From NCBI GenBank assembly GCA_945910005.1, contig OX246745.1, positions 41,176,564 through 41,240,563 on the forward strand: DNA of 64,000 nucleotides, in the 5' to 3' direction. The notes beneath the pieces were generated by a model. That model was not told the DNA's origin. It saw only the letters and a program-made list of their open reading frames with translations, and searched no databases. This document shows, piece by piece, positions 52,494 to 64,000 of this stretch (position 1 is the first letter of the stretch; every line of letters begins with the position of its first letter). The position numbers and the translations under genes were made by a program. Source of the stretch: Isoperla grammatica. Taxonomy: Eukaryota; Arthropoda; Insecta; Plecoptera; Perlodidae.

Positions 52494-53798
52494 AGGTTGC
52501 CAACTTTGAAAATAAAGTTACGGGATCGCTATTTTGGCAGTGGCAGCGAGGGGGGGGGGGTATAAAAGTTGGACCACATTGCTTACCTTCAGAGTTGAGA
52601 AGGAACTTTCTCAAAGGAACGCGTTCCTTTTTCGGGAACTTTTAAAGGAACGAGTTCCTTTTTTTACAAGAGGAACTTTTAAAACAAAAGTTACAAATTT
52701 CGGGTAACTTTTAAAAATAATTCAAAGGTTCCTTTTATCTTTCGTGCCGTTCGTAAACACCGCCATTGCCGCATCATTTGAAAACTGATCTAGTAATCTG
52801 TGTAAAAATATGTCTATCTCACATTGTGCGGCCATTTTGTTTCAGAAAGATATTTTGTAGTAAGTATGGTGTAACTTTGTAACTTTTCAAACGATTTTGT
52901 CACAAAAACTACACACCTTCAATCCACATTGAAGCCTGTGGATGGTCCAAATTTCAACTTGATTGGACTTTTCGTTCGACCGCTATCGACAGACAAAAAC
53001 AAACAAAAAACAGAACGAAGTGCCATAAAGGTCTAATGGAGACGTGATGGCCATTAATGTGATGTGATGGGCATTAATAAAATACAAAATACCTCATAGC
53101 CATGAGTCATTTCATCAATGTGTCTTACTTTTCACGATGACGTGGGACAAAACCCACGACCAAAATCCTATACTCCAGAGTTTTTACGCAAAAGGAACTT
53201 TTAGCCAGGAACTTTTAATATTTGAGGAACTCAAAAAGTTCCTTTATTTCTGAGGAACTGTAACTTTTAAAAGTTCCTTAAGGCAGAGTAACTTAACTTT
53301 TAAAAGTTCCTTTTTGTGGGGAACTTACCCAACTCTGCTTACCTTTAGTTTTGATGGTCGTACTTCTCCACTGAACGAGCTCTCTGCAGTAGCTTCTTGT
53401 CTGATGTGTCGGCATGCATGTAGTTGAAGGTCACTTTTAATAAGGTATGAATGAATGGCCGGCCGTTGAAAAGAACGAATGAGAAACAACCCCACCCCCT
53501 ACGGCCTTCCAACCCACACAGCCGCTGATAACATGATATTGATGCATTGTGTGAGTGAGTCTCCACTGTCAATGAACTTCAGTTTACTGCTATGTTGCCA
53601 TATTGATATTTATAAGCATCTGCTTGGGATTGTAAAGCCCGCAATGATTTGGACAGCAATCATGGCATGCGCAAACGGCAAAATGGAGAAAAAATGTCGG
53701 ACAAACTCAAATACCAAAATTACGGGATTTTAGGCATCCCGCACAACTTCAATGCGGGATGTGCCAAAACCGTGAAATACGGGATGGTTGGCAACCCT
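52494..53798. mobile_element. Outer TIR element AGG(G)TTGCCAAC, hosting a nested hAT-like element
   Basis: Ends AGGTTGCCAAC at the left and GTTGGCAACCCT at the right, both followed inward by TACGGGAT-type words (for example ACGGGATCGC and its partner ATACGGGATGG). It contains 52590-53337 as a later insertion. No transposase frame. Target duplication not resolved. Confidence 0.6.
52590..53337. mobile_element. hAT-like non-autonomous element, perfect 8-bp TSD
   Basis: Starts CAGAGTTG and ends CAACTCTG. CTTACCTT flanks both sides (52582-52589, 53338-53345). 8-bp duplication plus CAG...CTG ends are typical of hAT elements. The sub-ends are full of AAGGAAC(T/G)TTTT phrases. The middle (~52800-53020) is a reverse copy of the dispersed repeat at 2580-2900, so it carries an older insertion. 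Confidence 0.88.
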
Positions 53799-54400
53799 AG
53801 CAATAATAACAAAACAAACTACTGTACTATAAAAGAATCAAGAACAATAAAAATGAATTGAGAAATTAAATCAAATCAAAAAGAGAAGCAATACTTCTCA
53901 AGTAATCTGCCAAACTAAAAATATAAATAGTGAGACTTGTAGGGCAATAGTAAACAAGTTTTTCTGTGATTTTCATCGTTAATTATTTATAACTCAAAAT
54001 GCAAAAAAATGTTCAAGACAGGTTACCCACAGCGTACCCTTGTTACACCTACATGTATCCTCGTTACGCCTTCCTTCAGGCGTAGATCATGTAGGCCTAC
54101 CAGCTGAGAATTGTGTGTGTTCGAGTCAAGTGCCTCAGCACTTTTGAACAATGGCAAGCAATGTTCGCCTAGCACAGGAGGGAACGGCACGGCACTGCGA
54201 GTCTGCGGCCGAGTTGATATGTTCCTTTGCCTAATGTGGTATTGACAATTTCGGGCCTAACAATTTGGACTAATTATTAAGATAACATACTTATTTTCAC
54301 TTCCATAGTGTATATAGTCTACAATAAGTGCAAAATATTTCGCCCAATCAATCTATGATCATTACGTTGTTTCGCGAAGAAGCCTGCCTATATGATGCAA
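53799..54400. other. Intergenic DNA, no feature seen
   Basis: AT-rich stretch followed by moderately GC-rich DNA. No exon or RNA signal supported. Confidence 0.4.
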
Positions 54401-55051
54401 AGGTTCGTTCATTTGTCGAGTTCGTAACTGTTCCGTAACAAGTTAAAACACAGCGGAAACGCGTCATCGAACAGGAAGTTGGCCGAGTCTAGTACGAAAA
54501 AACATGTGTTCTGCCTTCACACAAATGAACGCCAATCTAGTCAGAGACACCTGTTAATTTTAGGTTAAAACTGTCTTTAAATTAAATAGGGCGTAAGATC
54601 ACTGAATTAATTATTGGTAGGGCCTAAGCCAAGTTTCTGATGGTTCAATTAAACGTACGGGATATGCAACGAGAGTACGGGTGTCTAGGCTTAAATGAGG
54701 TAAGGTAAGCCTATTGGACTAAATAAACGTGAAATCATTATTCACTTACCTTAATGTAACAAACATAACGACCCTATTCAATTAGACGACGGACATGTTG
54801 TAATCTGCATTAGAATGTACATTAATTAACACGTTACCGCTATGTCTAATTTGTATTCCAACTCTACTTCTTGTTCTACTCAACTCACTCCTCTTTTTCA
54901 TTCCGGACAGTTCGAACATGTTCGGTCTGTTTGCAAACAGTTGCCGGCGGACAACTGAACACCACCAGAACATATGTTTGTTTACAGATGAACAACGAAC
55001 AACCTGTTCGGACTGTTCGAGACTGTTCGGAACGGACAAATGAACGAACCT
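54401..55051. mobile_element. AGGTTCGTTCATTTGTC-family TIR element, long copy
   Basis: 651 bp with the same 17-bp inverted ends as 13330-13457. CAA flanks both sides (54398-54400, 55052-55054). The short copy looks like an internal deletion derivative; both share the GAACACCACCAGAACATATG block near the right end. Confidence 0.88.
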
Positions 55052-55228
55052 CAAGACTGAACCACAGCCGCCGCTGGAGAGCCAGTGCAAAGTCGAGCGT
55101 GCGTGTGATTTCGACGATTTGGAGTTGATTTACTTTTCTCTTAAAAAATAAACTTAAAACATCAAGTAAATTGTTTTAAAGAGACTGCCAAGTGTTATAA
55201 GGGGAAAGGTGCTGGGGAGGAGGAAACG

Positions 55229-58200
55229 GTGGGGAGAGGGAGGTGGGAAAGTCTCTAGAGGTCAGTAGAGGAGGGAGACACTGCAGGGCGATGGAGGTTA
55301 CCAGGTACCAGTGGCTAAGGTAGGGAGAGGGAGGTGGGAAAGTCTCTAGAGGTCAGTAGAGGAGGGAGACACTGCACGGCGATGGAGGTTACCAGGTACC
55401 AGTGGCCAAGGTAGGGAGAGGGAGGTGGGAAAGTCTCTAGAGGTCAGTAGAGGAGGAAGACACTGCAGGGCGATGGAGGTTACCAGGTACCAGTGGCCAA
55501 GGTAGGGAGAGGGAGGTGGGAAAGTCTCTAGAGGTCAGTAGAGGAGGGAGACACTGCAGGGCGATGGAGGTTACCAGGTACCAGTGGCCAAGGTAGGGAG
55601 AGGGAGGTGGGAAAGTCTCTAGAGGTCAGTAGAGGAGGGAGACACTGCAGGGCGATGAAGGTTACCAGGTACCAGTGGCCAAGGTAGGGAGAGGGAGGTG
55701 GGAAAGTCTCTAGAGGTCAGTAGAGGAGGGAGACACTGCAGGGCGATGGAGGTTACCAGGTATCAGTGGCCAAGGTAGGGAGAGGGAGGTGGGAAAGTCT
55801 CTAGAGGTCAGCAGAGGAGGGAGACACTGCAGGGCGATGAAGGTTACCAGGTATCAGTGGCCAAGGTAGGGAGAGGGAGGTGGGAAAGTCTCTAGAGGTC
55901 AGTAGAGGAGGGAGACACTGCAGGGCGATGAAGGTTACCAGGTACCAGTGGCCAAGGTAGGGAGAGGGAGGTGGGAAAGTCTCTAGAGGTCAGTAGAGGA
56001 GGGAGACACTGCAGGGCGAACAAGGTTACCAGGTACCAGTGGCCAAGGTAGGGAGAGGGAGGTGGGAAAGTCTCTAGAGGTCAGTAGAGGAGGGAGACAC
56101 TGCAGGGCGATGGAGGTTACCAGGTACCAGTGGCCAAGGTAGGGAGAGGGAGGTGGGAAAGTCTCTAGAGGTCAGTGGAGGAGGGAGACACTGCAGGGCG
56201 ATGGAGGTTACCAGGTACCAGTGGCCAAGGTAGGGAGAGGGAGGTGGGAAAGTCTCTAGAGGTCAGTAGAGGAGGGAGACACTGCAGGGCGATGGAGGTT
56301 ACCAGGTACCAGTGGCCAAGGTAGGGAGAGGGAGGTGGGAAAGTCTCTAGAGGTCAGTGGAGGAGGGAGACACTGCAGGGCTGTGGAGGTTACCAGGTAC
56401 CAGTGGCCAAGGTAGGGAGAGGGAGGTGGGAAAGTCTCTAGAGGTAAGTAGAGGAGGGAGACACTGCAGGGCGATGGAGGTTACCAGTTACCAGTGGCCA
56501 AGGTAGGGAGAGGGAGGTGGGAAAGTCTCTAGAGGTCAGTAGAGGAGGGAGACACTGCAGGGCGATGAAGGTTACCAGGTACCAGTGGCCAAGGTAGGGA
56601 GAGGGAGGTGGGAAAGTCTCTAGAGGTCAGTAGAGGAGGGAGACACTGCAGGGCGATGGAGGTTACCAGGTATCAGTGGCCAAGGTAGGGAGAGGGAGGT
56701 TGGAAAGTCTCTAGAGGTCAGTAGAGCGGGAGACACTGCAGGGCGATGGAGGTTACCAGGTACCAGTGGCCAGGGTAGGGAGAGGGAGGTGGGAAAGTCT
56801 CTAGAGGTCAGTAGAGGAGGGAAACACTGCAGGGCGATGGAGGTTACCAGGTACCAGTGGCCAAGGTAGGGAGAGGGAGGTGGGAAAGTCTCTAGAGGTC
56901 AGTAGAGGAGGGAGACACTGCAGGGCGATGGAGGTTACCAGGTACCAGTGGCCAAGGTAGGGAGAGGGAGGTGGGAAAGTCTCTAGAGGTCAGTGGAGGA
57001 GGGAGACACTGCAGGGCGATGGAGGTTACCAGGTATCAGTAGCCAAGGTAGGGAGAGGGAGGTGGGAAAGTCTCTAGAGGTCAGTAGAGGAGGGAGACAC
57101 TGCAGGGCTATGGAGGTTACCAGGTACCAGTGACCAAGGTAGGGAGAGGGAGGTGGGAAAGTCTCTAGAGGTCAGTAGAGGAGGGAGACACTGCAGGGCG
57201 ATGGAGGTTACCAGGTACCAGTGGCCAAGGTAGGGAGAGGGAGGTGGGAAAGTCTCTAGAGGTCAGTAGAGGAGGGAGACACTGCAGGGCGATGAAGGTT
57301 ACCAGGTACCAGTGGCCCAGGTAGGGAGAGGGAGGTCGGAAAGTCTCTAGAGGTCAGTGGAAGAGTGAGACACTGCAGGGCGATGGAGGTTACCTGGTAC
57401 CAGTGGCCAAGGTAGGGAGAGGGAGGTGGGAAAGTCTCTAGAGGTCAGCAGAGAAGGAAGACACTGTGGGCGATGGAGGTTACCAGGTACCAGTGGCCAA
57501 GGTAGGGAGAGGGAGGTGGGAAAGTCTCTAGAGGTCAGTAGAGGAGGGAGACACTGCAAAGCGATGAAGGTTACCAGGTACCAGTGGCCAAGGTAGGGAG
57601 AGGGAGGTGGGAAAGTCTCTAGAGGTCAGTAGAGGAGGGAGACACTGCAGGGCGATGGAGGTTACCAGGTACCAGTGGCCAAGGTAGGGAGAGGGAGATG
57701 GGAAAGTCTCTAGAGGTCAGTAGAGGAGGGAGACACTGCAGGGCGATGGAGGTTACCAGTTACCAGTGGCCAAGGTAGGGAGAGGGAGGTGGGAAAGTCT
57801 CTAGAGGTCAGTAGAGGAGGGAGACACTGCAGGGCGATGGAGGTTACCAGGTACCAGTGGCCAAGGTAGGGAGAGGGAGGTGGGAAAGTCTCTAGAGGTC
57901 AGTAGAGGAGGGAGACACTGCAGGGTGATGAAGGTTACCAGGTACCAGTGGCCAAGGTAGGGAGAGGGAGGTTGGAAAGTCTCTAGAGGTCAGTAGAGGA
58001 GGGAGACACTGCAGGGCGATGGAGGTAACCAGGTACCAGTGGCCAAGGTAGGGAGAGGGAGATGGGAAAGTCTCTAGAGGTCAGTAGAGGAGGGAGACAC
58101 TGCTTGGCGATGGAGGTTACCAGGTACCAGTGGCCAAGGTAGGGAGATGGAGGTGGGAAAGTCTCTAGAGGTCAGTAGAGGAGGGAGACACTGCAGGGCG

Positions 58201-59050
58201 ATGGAGGTTACCAGGTACCAGTAGCCAAGGTAGGGAGAGGGAGGTGGGAAAGTCTCTAGAGGTCAGTAGAGGAGGGAGACACTGCAGGGCGATGGAGGTT
58301 ACCAGGTACCAGTGGCCAAGGTAGGGAGAGGGAGGTGGGAAAGTCTCTAGAGGTCAGTAGAGGAGGGAGACACTGCAGGGCGATGGAGGTTACCAGGTAC
58401 CAGTGGCCAAGGTAGGGAGAGGGAGGTGGGAAAGTCTCTAGAGGTCAGTAGAGGAGGGAGACACTGCAGGGCGATGGAGGTTACCAGGTATCAGTGGCCA
58501 AGGTAGGGAGAGGGAGGTGGGAAAGTCTCTAGAGGTTAGTAGAGGAGGGAGACACTGCAGGGCGATGGAGGTTACCAGGTACCAGTGGCCAAGGTGGGGA
58601 GGGGGAGGTGGGAAAGTCTCTAGAGGTCAGTAGAGGAGGAAGACACTGCAGGGCGATGGAGGTTACCAGGTACCAGTGGCCAAGGTAGGGAGAGGGAGGT
58701 GGGAAAGTCTCTAGAGGTCAGTAGAGGAGGGAGACACTGCAGGGCGATGGAGGTTTCCAGGTACCAGTGGCCAAGGTAGGGAGAGGGAGGTGGGAAAGTC
58801 TCTAGAGGTCAGTAGAGGAGGGAGACACTGCAGGGCGATGAAGGTTACCAGGTACCAGTGGCCAAGGTAGGGAGAGGGAGGTGGGAAAGTCTCTAGAGGT
58901 CAGTAGAGGAGGGAGACACTGCAGGGCGATGGAGGTTACCAGGTACCAGTGGCCAAGGTAGGGAGAGGGAGGTAGGAAAGTCTCTAGAGGTCAGTAGAGG
59001 AGGGAGACACTGCAGGGCGATGGAGGTTACCAGGTACCAGTGGCCAAGGG
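55229..59050. repeat. 91-bp minisatellite, ~42 copies
   Basis: Unit GGTAGGGAGAGGGAGGTGGG ... GGTTACCAGGTACCAGTGGC, 91 bp. The copies differ by scattered substitutions and a few 1-2 bp indels (for example at 56727 and 57468). 91 is not a multiple of three, and the frames in it are short artefacts. Unrelated in sequence to the 78-bp array. Confidence 0.97.
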
Positions 59051-59309
59051 TGAATATTTTATACGGGAGACACAATTATGTATATACACACACAATATAA
59101 CACACAATGGAACTGTAACAAGCCGTGGAAAAATCGCAGCTAATACAATTGAAAGAGTCAACCGTAAACGCTGAGACTTGTCTTGCTAGCCCCTTATTAC
59201 GAGCGTAGGCGAGAGGGAGGTAGTGCATGCGGGCTGCATTCCGCCCTTCTCCCCTCGCCAATGTGATGCAATCTAGTTAAATCGCAGTCATGCTGTCGAA
59301 TGGCTCACA

Positions 59310-59700
59310 GAGTCATTGTACTTTACTTTATTGTAATTAAGGCCAGTGTAGGGCACAATGCCCTCTTTAGCCTGATGAGTGATGATTGGTGAATGATAAT
59401 GAGGAAGGGAGGAGGGGAAACCTGGTACCGGCACGTAGCCTATTCCTGTTGAAAAGTACCAAGGGGACCATCGGCTTTACGTCCCATCCGAAAGGACGGT
59501 GTAACTTTGACCAGTCATATAGGTTCCTCCACTAACCTGGACTGCCGAGCAGTTGACGAGAAGAACAAAGCTGTTAAACACGCTAATCTGCTCTAACCAA
59601 CGGTAACTAGTGTTTCAGAGAATAGTGGTCACCCATCCACCTCCTGACCTAGCCCGAGGTTGCTTAACTACGGTGTGCGTATGGGAACCGGCCAAGCCGT
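59310..59700 (-). mobile_element. 5S-rRNA-like SINE, minus orientation
   Basis: At 59627-59672 the + strand reads GGTCACCCATCC...CCTGACC...GCCCGAGGTTGCTTAACT. This resembles the complement of the 3' half of 5S rRNA, including its internal control region (AGTTAAGCAACCTCGGGC on the minus strand). Downstream on the minus strand comes an unrelated body with GTCCCATCCGAAAGGACG. This fits a 5S-derived (SINE3-type) element. Not a functional 5S gene, since the 5' half is not recognisable. Confidence 0.55.
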
Positions 59701-59739
59701 TGGCTGAGTCATTGTAGTAAGAGCATTCCTTGTGATAAG

Positions 59740-59911
59740 ATGTTTGGTTGTGCTATTTATGGTTGTCCAGATAGACAGCATTGGCACAGGTTAAAAAATA
59801 AGTTTTCTGACATTTTCACCTGATCCTGCGCTATGTGCAAAGTGAGTTCAGGCATGTAAGAGGAAGACAGATTCATCATTAAGAATTCGAGAATTTGATC
59901 AGCACATTTTC
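59740..59911 (+). pseudogene. Broken THAP zinc-finger (P-element-type DNA-binding domain)
   Basis: ATG at 59740: MFGCAIYGCPDRQHWHR (the C-x4-C pair at the start of a THAP domain). After a one-base shift, LTFSPDPALCAK, a TGA in place of the invariant Trp, VQACKRK and finally REFDQHIF (the closing C/H-type motif). One shift and one stop kill it. THAP domains are found in P-like transposases and in domesticated host regulators. No transposase catalytic region follows. Confidence 0.65.
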
Positions 59912-59999
59912 ATGAAAATCACAAACAACAAATACAAAAAAACACAAAAACAACATACAGAAACTAATTACTGAATTTTATTAAAATTTAAACTCACAA

Positions 60000-61440
60000 T
60001 TTATTCTAAATAATTCTATGGATGTCCAAAACGAGGGTACGACAACACGTGACAAACTTTTTAAATTGTTATTTTAACCACCATATTGTTCTAAAAAATA
60101 TTGTTAATTTAGGACAGTTAATTTTGCATTTGTTACAGTATTTCACTACAGTATTATGATTCGCATTTGCGTACCATTGAAGTAAGATACACATGCTTGT
60201 GAAATCGCTTTCATGAAACATTACAAAGTAGACCTACATTTAGAACTTCGATAGCTGTAATAGAATGGCAACAATGGCATGTTATGTTTGATGACTTTTA
60301 CGGCAAACATGCAAAAGTGAACTACGTATTTTGTCGACAATTCTTTGTTATGGTTTGAATGCGGTTGTTGTATATTAGTATATAGATCTAAAGGTACGTT
60401 TCCACTGCGTGCGACAACGGGCAACATGTAGCATGCGGCTGGCAACATATGTTGCTATTTGTAGTATGCGGCATGCTGCCAGTGCGTCAAAATTAGTGTG
60501 GCATGCCACACGTGTTGCCCCATGTAGCATACGCTACTTGTGGAGACGTGTTGCAAACCACAAACGTATTTCCACCAAGGCAACAGTTCTTCTGCACTGA
60601 CACATGCCGTTGAAGTCGTTTGCCTTGGAATATCGGTATCAAGAAGAAAAGTAAGAATGTCATATCCGAACCACAATTTTCCTTTCAGTGGAGAAGCACC
60701 ACTTCTTTTCATTTTCTCAATTCTTTTGCGCTCTCGATGGAAAGCTGAAATCAATTTTTTTAATTTTTTTATTCAGTTCCTCGACATTACACTCATATAT
60801 CTCTGAGAGTCGTTTAAACGAATCTATTTTTACTTTATTGTTTTTATAACATTCCATAATTCTGGAGCATTGTGATAATATTCAATAAATTGTACAGTTT
60901 TCTCACTACACCACTCCATCGTGTCGCACGGAAATTGTCGCATCTATCCATCCACTGCTGGATCCAGGCCGACACTGCCGCATGCGGCGTGATTGTGGGC
61001 CCGACAGGTCGCGACACGTCGCATGCTACATGACGCACCGTGTTGACTCAGTTGAAAACCGACTGCTGTGTGCGACAGTCGCGTGTTGCATGTCGCCCAA
61101 ATGTTGCCTCAGTGGAAACCAGGCTTAACCTCTTCTTCATTATGCAACATTGTATACACAGATAACTTCAATACTTTATTAATCGGTGCATATTTAGTAG
61201 AGTACAGTTCTGTTAATGGTACGGTTTTATGAAAAGTTTGCTGAAATACGTCATTGACAAATCAACATTCAGGTTTTAATTTAATTAATTAAAAATTCTA
61301 AATGGATTGAAACAATATTTCGTTCAGCTATTAAACACATATTGATAAACACTTAAGACAAGTTCTTACAACAAATGTTGTTACAACTGTTTACAATATT
61401 TTTAAGAAACTCCGTACGGAACGTGAAAAAGAATGGCCGG
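60000..61440. mobile_element. Dispersed AT-rich repeat related to 5771-6810
   Basis: 60120-60310 parallels 6120-6350 (for example GATGACTTTTACGGCAAAC, ACGGCAACAATGGC-type words), and 61190-61330 parallels 6490-6620. The element is split by a later insertion (60392-61125). No coding potential. Ends approximate. Confidence 0.55.
60392..61125. mobile_element. TIR element with TAA duplication, nested
   Basis: Inverted ends AGGTACGTTTCCACTG and CAGTGGAAACCAGGCT. TAA flanks both sides (60389-60391, 61126-61128). 734 bp rich in GCAACATGTAGCATG-like and GCGACA words. A 3-bp TAA duplication fits PIF/Harbinger-like transposition. Inserted into the repeat described at 60000-61440. Confidence 0.85.
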
Positions 61441-61483
61441 TCGCTTTGAGAAGCGCACTATCATGCGCACAACGAGTAGTTTA

Positions 61484-63130
61484 GTTTAGTTTAGTTTTTA
61501 TTAGTATCCTGTTTGACCTACAAAGTAAATATAGGATTTGTCATAATATAAATATACAACTGTACAATTATACTATACAATTATACAATTAAAACCTTGT
61601 TTAAAATAAAGAGCATCAAATTACAGATACATGGATACACTTTAAGTACATATACATTTGAATAAGACACATGATAAAATAAGTAAGACAATGTATATAG
61701 CATATACATAATACATGTGTAGGTCAGACCAACCCTTATACTATCCTTCAAGAAACTCGTCAATGCAGTAAAATCCTCTATCCAGAAAATATGATTTTAT
61801 GGCCCTAACCATTTTGTCATGCTCCTCTATTGCTTTTATTATATTAGGTAGCTTATTAAATAGTTTTTGACCCATTATATAGATGCCATTTTTACTCTTT
61901 TCATTACGTCGAAAGGGGATGTGAAGATTGTGTTTTAGTCTTGTATTATGCTGATGAATTTCAGAATTTAAGGGTTCATTGTTTATACTGTGAATTGTGT
62001 GAGGATTTCTTATATATATAAGCAGGGGAGGGTAAGAATAATGGTCTACACGTGGCTCTAAACCCAGTGCCCCCCAGTATTCGGATGGCTCGTTTCTGCA
62101 TTTTATTAAATATTTGACTGGAGTGGGGACAGTTGCCCCAGAGTGATATGCCATATTTAATGTGCGACTCCATATAGGCATGGTAAGCTATTTTTGCATT
62201 GACTGAGCCTAAAATGTCTTTAATACCCCTTATGGCATAATAAGCAGAGCTGAGTTTGGGGATTAGACATTGTATAATATGTTCTTTCCAGTTTAACGTT
62301 TCATCAACTACCATTCCCAAGAATTTAGAATGATCTGTTTGTTCGATTTGGCTATTATTTATATGTATTAGAGGAAAATTTTCTATTTTTTTCTGGTGAA
62401 GGTGGAACTGTATGTAATTGGTCTTGCGATATTATTTAAGGCAAGTTTATTTGCTTTGAGCCAGTTGTGAATTATAAGCGCAATTGTATTAGCAATTCTT
62501 TCCAGACATTCGATGGCCTCATCTGAGATGAGTACAGTAATGTCGTCAGCATAAAAAATGACTTTTATAAATTTTATTAATGTACCAATAAATTTATTTT
62601 CTACGTTTTCGAAAATATCATTGATGTACAGTAAGAAAAACAGAGGTCCCAGAATTTAGCCTTGTGGGACACCTGCTTCAGCCTCTGTCCATTCAGAGTA
62701 GCAGACATCATTTTTACCATAGTCATTTACATAATTTACTTTAATCCTTTGTTTTTTACCTTTTAGATAGGAGGCCATCAATTTCAGAGGTATATTTTTG
62801 ATGCCATATAGGTCTAATTTATCTAGCAGGATATTATTGTCAACACAGTCGAAGGCTTTACTTAGATCGCAGAAAATACCCAGTAAATATTTTCTATCGT
62901 CTAATGCTTCTAATATGAAGTTTTCAAATGAGGTTAGGGCAGATGTGGTACTTTTGTTTTTCTGAAACCCATGTTGACCCTTGTTAAGTATACTGTGTTT
63001 GTCAAGGAAATTTACTAGTCTGGTGTGGGTTGATTTTTCCAGTATTTTGGAGATAACAGGTTATAACGAAATCGGCCTATAGTTTGTCACAGTACTTTTG
63101 CTACCTTTTTTAAATATAGTACGGCGGACA
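61484..63130 (-). pseudogene. 5'-truncated LINE (Jockey/RTE-type reverse transcriptase)
   Basis: Minus strand, right to left: YRPIS (RT motif), then FCDLSKAFDCVDN (motif A), GVPQG, then a TAA at 62656-62658, then GPLFFLLYINDIFENVE, FYADDITVLIS (catalytic YADD), and the C-terminal LNWKEHI, YHAYMESHIKYGISLWGN and FYCIDEFL motifs. At least two stops (62656-62658 and one near 63065) and one frameshift near 62000 show it is inactive. The 3' tail ends in AAACTAAACT units at ~61484-61500. The endonuclease part is missing. Confidence 0.85.
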
Positions 63131-63690
63131 GTGGACGGGCAGACCTGAGTAAGGAGAGATATTGTTGGATTATGGTCTCGGAGCGCCCGATAGACCCCCA
63201 GCACCTATTGTACCGGGCTCATTTAACGCTTTGCATAAATGAACGCATAAATAATTCATCACGAGGAAAATAGCATTTACTTATTTTATTAATTTAAGTA
63301 GTATGTTATTGTTTTTAGTATTTTTTGTACATTACATTTTTTGTTATTTTTGTTTGTTAACGGCAGACACTCTCTCAGTGTTTACCCCGACGCTTTGCCG
63401 TGCACTGCCAGGTACAATAGCAGAGGGGATGGAGGACTGATGTAGGGGAGGCCTGTGGTGGAGTGTAGTGAACTCTCGAAGAAACAGGTATGGGGAAGGA
63501 ATTACACACTAGTGTGTATGTTAACAGTTTGTAGATGGGAAAGGCCTGGGCTGAAGTTTGGTCAGCTTGGGTTTGTCGGCGGTCCCTCTGGCCAAAGGAA
63601 CGCCATGGTGATAGAAGGCATGGGCACTGTGTATGCAATCAATGAAATTTACCTTCATTATTCACCCTTTTGCGCTTCTGGTAGTAATGG
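63131..63690. other. Intergenic DNA, no gene seen
   Basis: No supported feature. Short frames exist on both strands but lack any recognisable domain. Confidence 0.4.
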
Positions 63691-63691
63691 T

Positions 63692-63761
63692 GGCTTGTTG
63701 GTCCAGTGGTTAGCCCTGCTTCCAATGCAGAAGGTCCCGAGTTCAAATCCCGGTTCAGGCA
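63692..63761 (+). tRNA. tRNA-like sequence (probable pseudo-tRNA or SINE head)
   Basis: A box TGGTCCAGTGGTTAG, anticodon-arm-like CTGC-TTCCAAT-GCAG, B box GAGTTCAAATCCC, then an oligo-T run (Pol III-type terminator) after 63763. The 70-nt length fits. The acceptor stem pairs poorly (GGCTTGT with TTCAGGC) and the T-stem has a mismatch, so a functional tRNA is doubtful. The loop reads CCA at the anticodon place. It resembles a tRNA-Gly-like sequence more than a standard tRNA-Trp. Confidence 0.4.
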
Positions 63762-64000
63762 GAAGTTTTTTTAACTTCTATTAACGATTCAGTTCCATTA
63801 CTTCTTGTCTTAGGAATAAGTAAACGGTGAATTTGCAGCCATCCTAGCAACGAAGCACTCAATAAATTCAAAGTGGTTCTGAATCGGCCTTGTTGATTCT
63901 GGCATTTGTCCGCAGGTGTTCGCAGTGTCCAATCCCTGATTCATATGTTTTGTATTTGAAATATCGATCTGTGATTGGTTATCGCTCACTTGTCGATGGT

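Noticed and set aside
53479..53861. Short frames around 53.5-53.8 kb
   Set aside because: They fall within the outer AGGTTGCCAAC element's arm; no conserved motif or splice support.
32853..59050. CRISPR array
   Set aside because: Repeats are head-to-tail without unique spacers, in eukaryotic DNA; both arrays are minisatellites.
59627..59672. 5S rRNA gene
   Set aside because: Only the internal-promoter half resembles 5S, with many changes, and the 5' half is missing; SINE-like origin preferred.
63692..63761. Functional tRNA gene
   Set aside because: Acceptor stem mismatches at several positions and a T-stem mismatch. Listed only as a tRNA-like sequence.

Overview
The window is nuclear DNA from an invertebrate animal. 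Genes are split by GT-AG introns, noncoding DNA dominates, and the sequence is full of animal-type mobile elements: a Polinton/Maverick, hAT-like and 3-bp-TSD terminal-inverted-repeat elements, non-LTR retrotransposon remnants, tRNA- and 5S-derived SINE-like pieces, and two large minisatellites. AACCTAACC-type words and the SINE style are compatible with an arthropod or another marine invertebrate, but I cannot name the species.

1-14.4 kb: a roughly 2.4 kb unit occurs three times in tandem (about 1.04-9.43 kb). Each copy carries the same candidate first coding exon (ATG, 33 nt, then a strong GTAAGT donor). Each copy also differs by separate element insertions. Downstream on the + strand are three further exons, all phase 0, encoding an HMG-box DNA-binding domain followed by an Arg/Lys-rich and Ser/acidic tail. 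I read this as one small HMG-box gene of about 231-251 aa with three candidate promoter/first-exon copies. Its last exon is partly duplicated in tandem.

15.5-32.9 kb: two exons of a minus-strand thrombospondin type-1 repeat gene (THSD7-like) lie either side of a complete 15,765-bp Polinton (15705-31469). The Polinton has 1.1-1.25 kb terminal inverted repeats and a perfect 6-bp target duplication, GACATG. It sits only 11 nt upstream of the host exon's 3' splice site. All its genes are on the minus strand. From right to left they are: protein-primed family B DNA polymerase (broken by two frameshifts), a small Cys/His protein, packaging ATPase (with a microsatellite scar), two conserved small proteins, rve integrase with chromodomain, an OB-like small protein, penton-type minor capsid (one in-frame stop), a basic core-like protein, double-jelly-roll major capsid, adenain-like protease, a DEDDh-exonuclease-like protein, an unknown protein, and a spliced signal-peptide gene. 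The capsid and maturation module is largely intact while the replication gene is broken, so this copy is probably immobile on its own.

32.85-48.71 kb: a minisatellite of about 200 units of 76/78/81 bp. On the minus strand each unit is a copy of the junction between the intron and the start of the THSD7-like exon. The host gene therefore carries about 200 potential 3' splice sites in tandem. The array has a higher-order period of about 3.2-3.5 kb.

48.7-64 kb: no intact gene seen. This part holds retrotransposon remnants (RNase H, an ORF with a SAP-like motif, reverse transcriptase), nested TIR elements, a 91-bp minisatellite (about 42 copies, 55.2-59.05 kb), a 5S-like SINE, a broken THAP zinc finger and a tRNA-like sequence.
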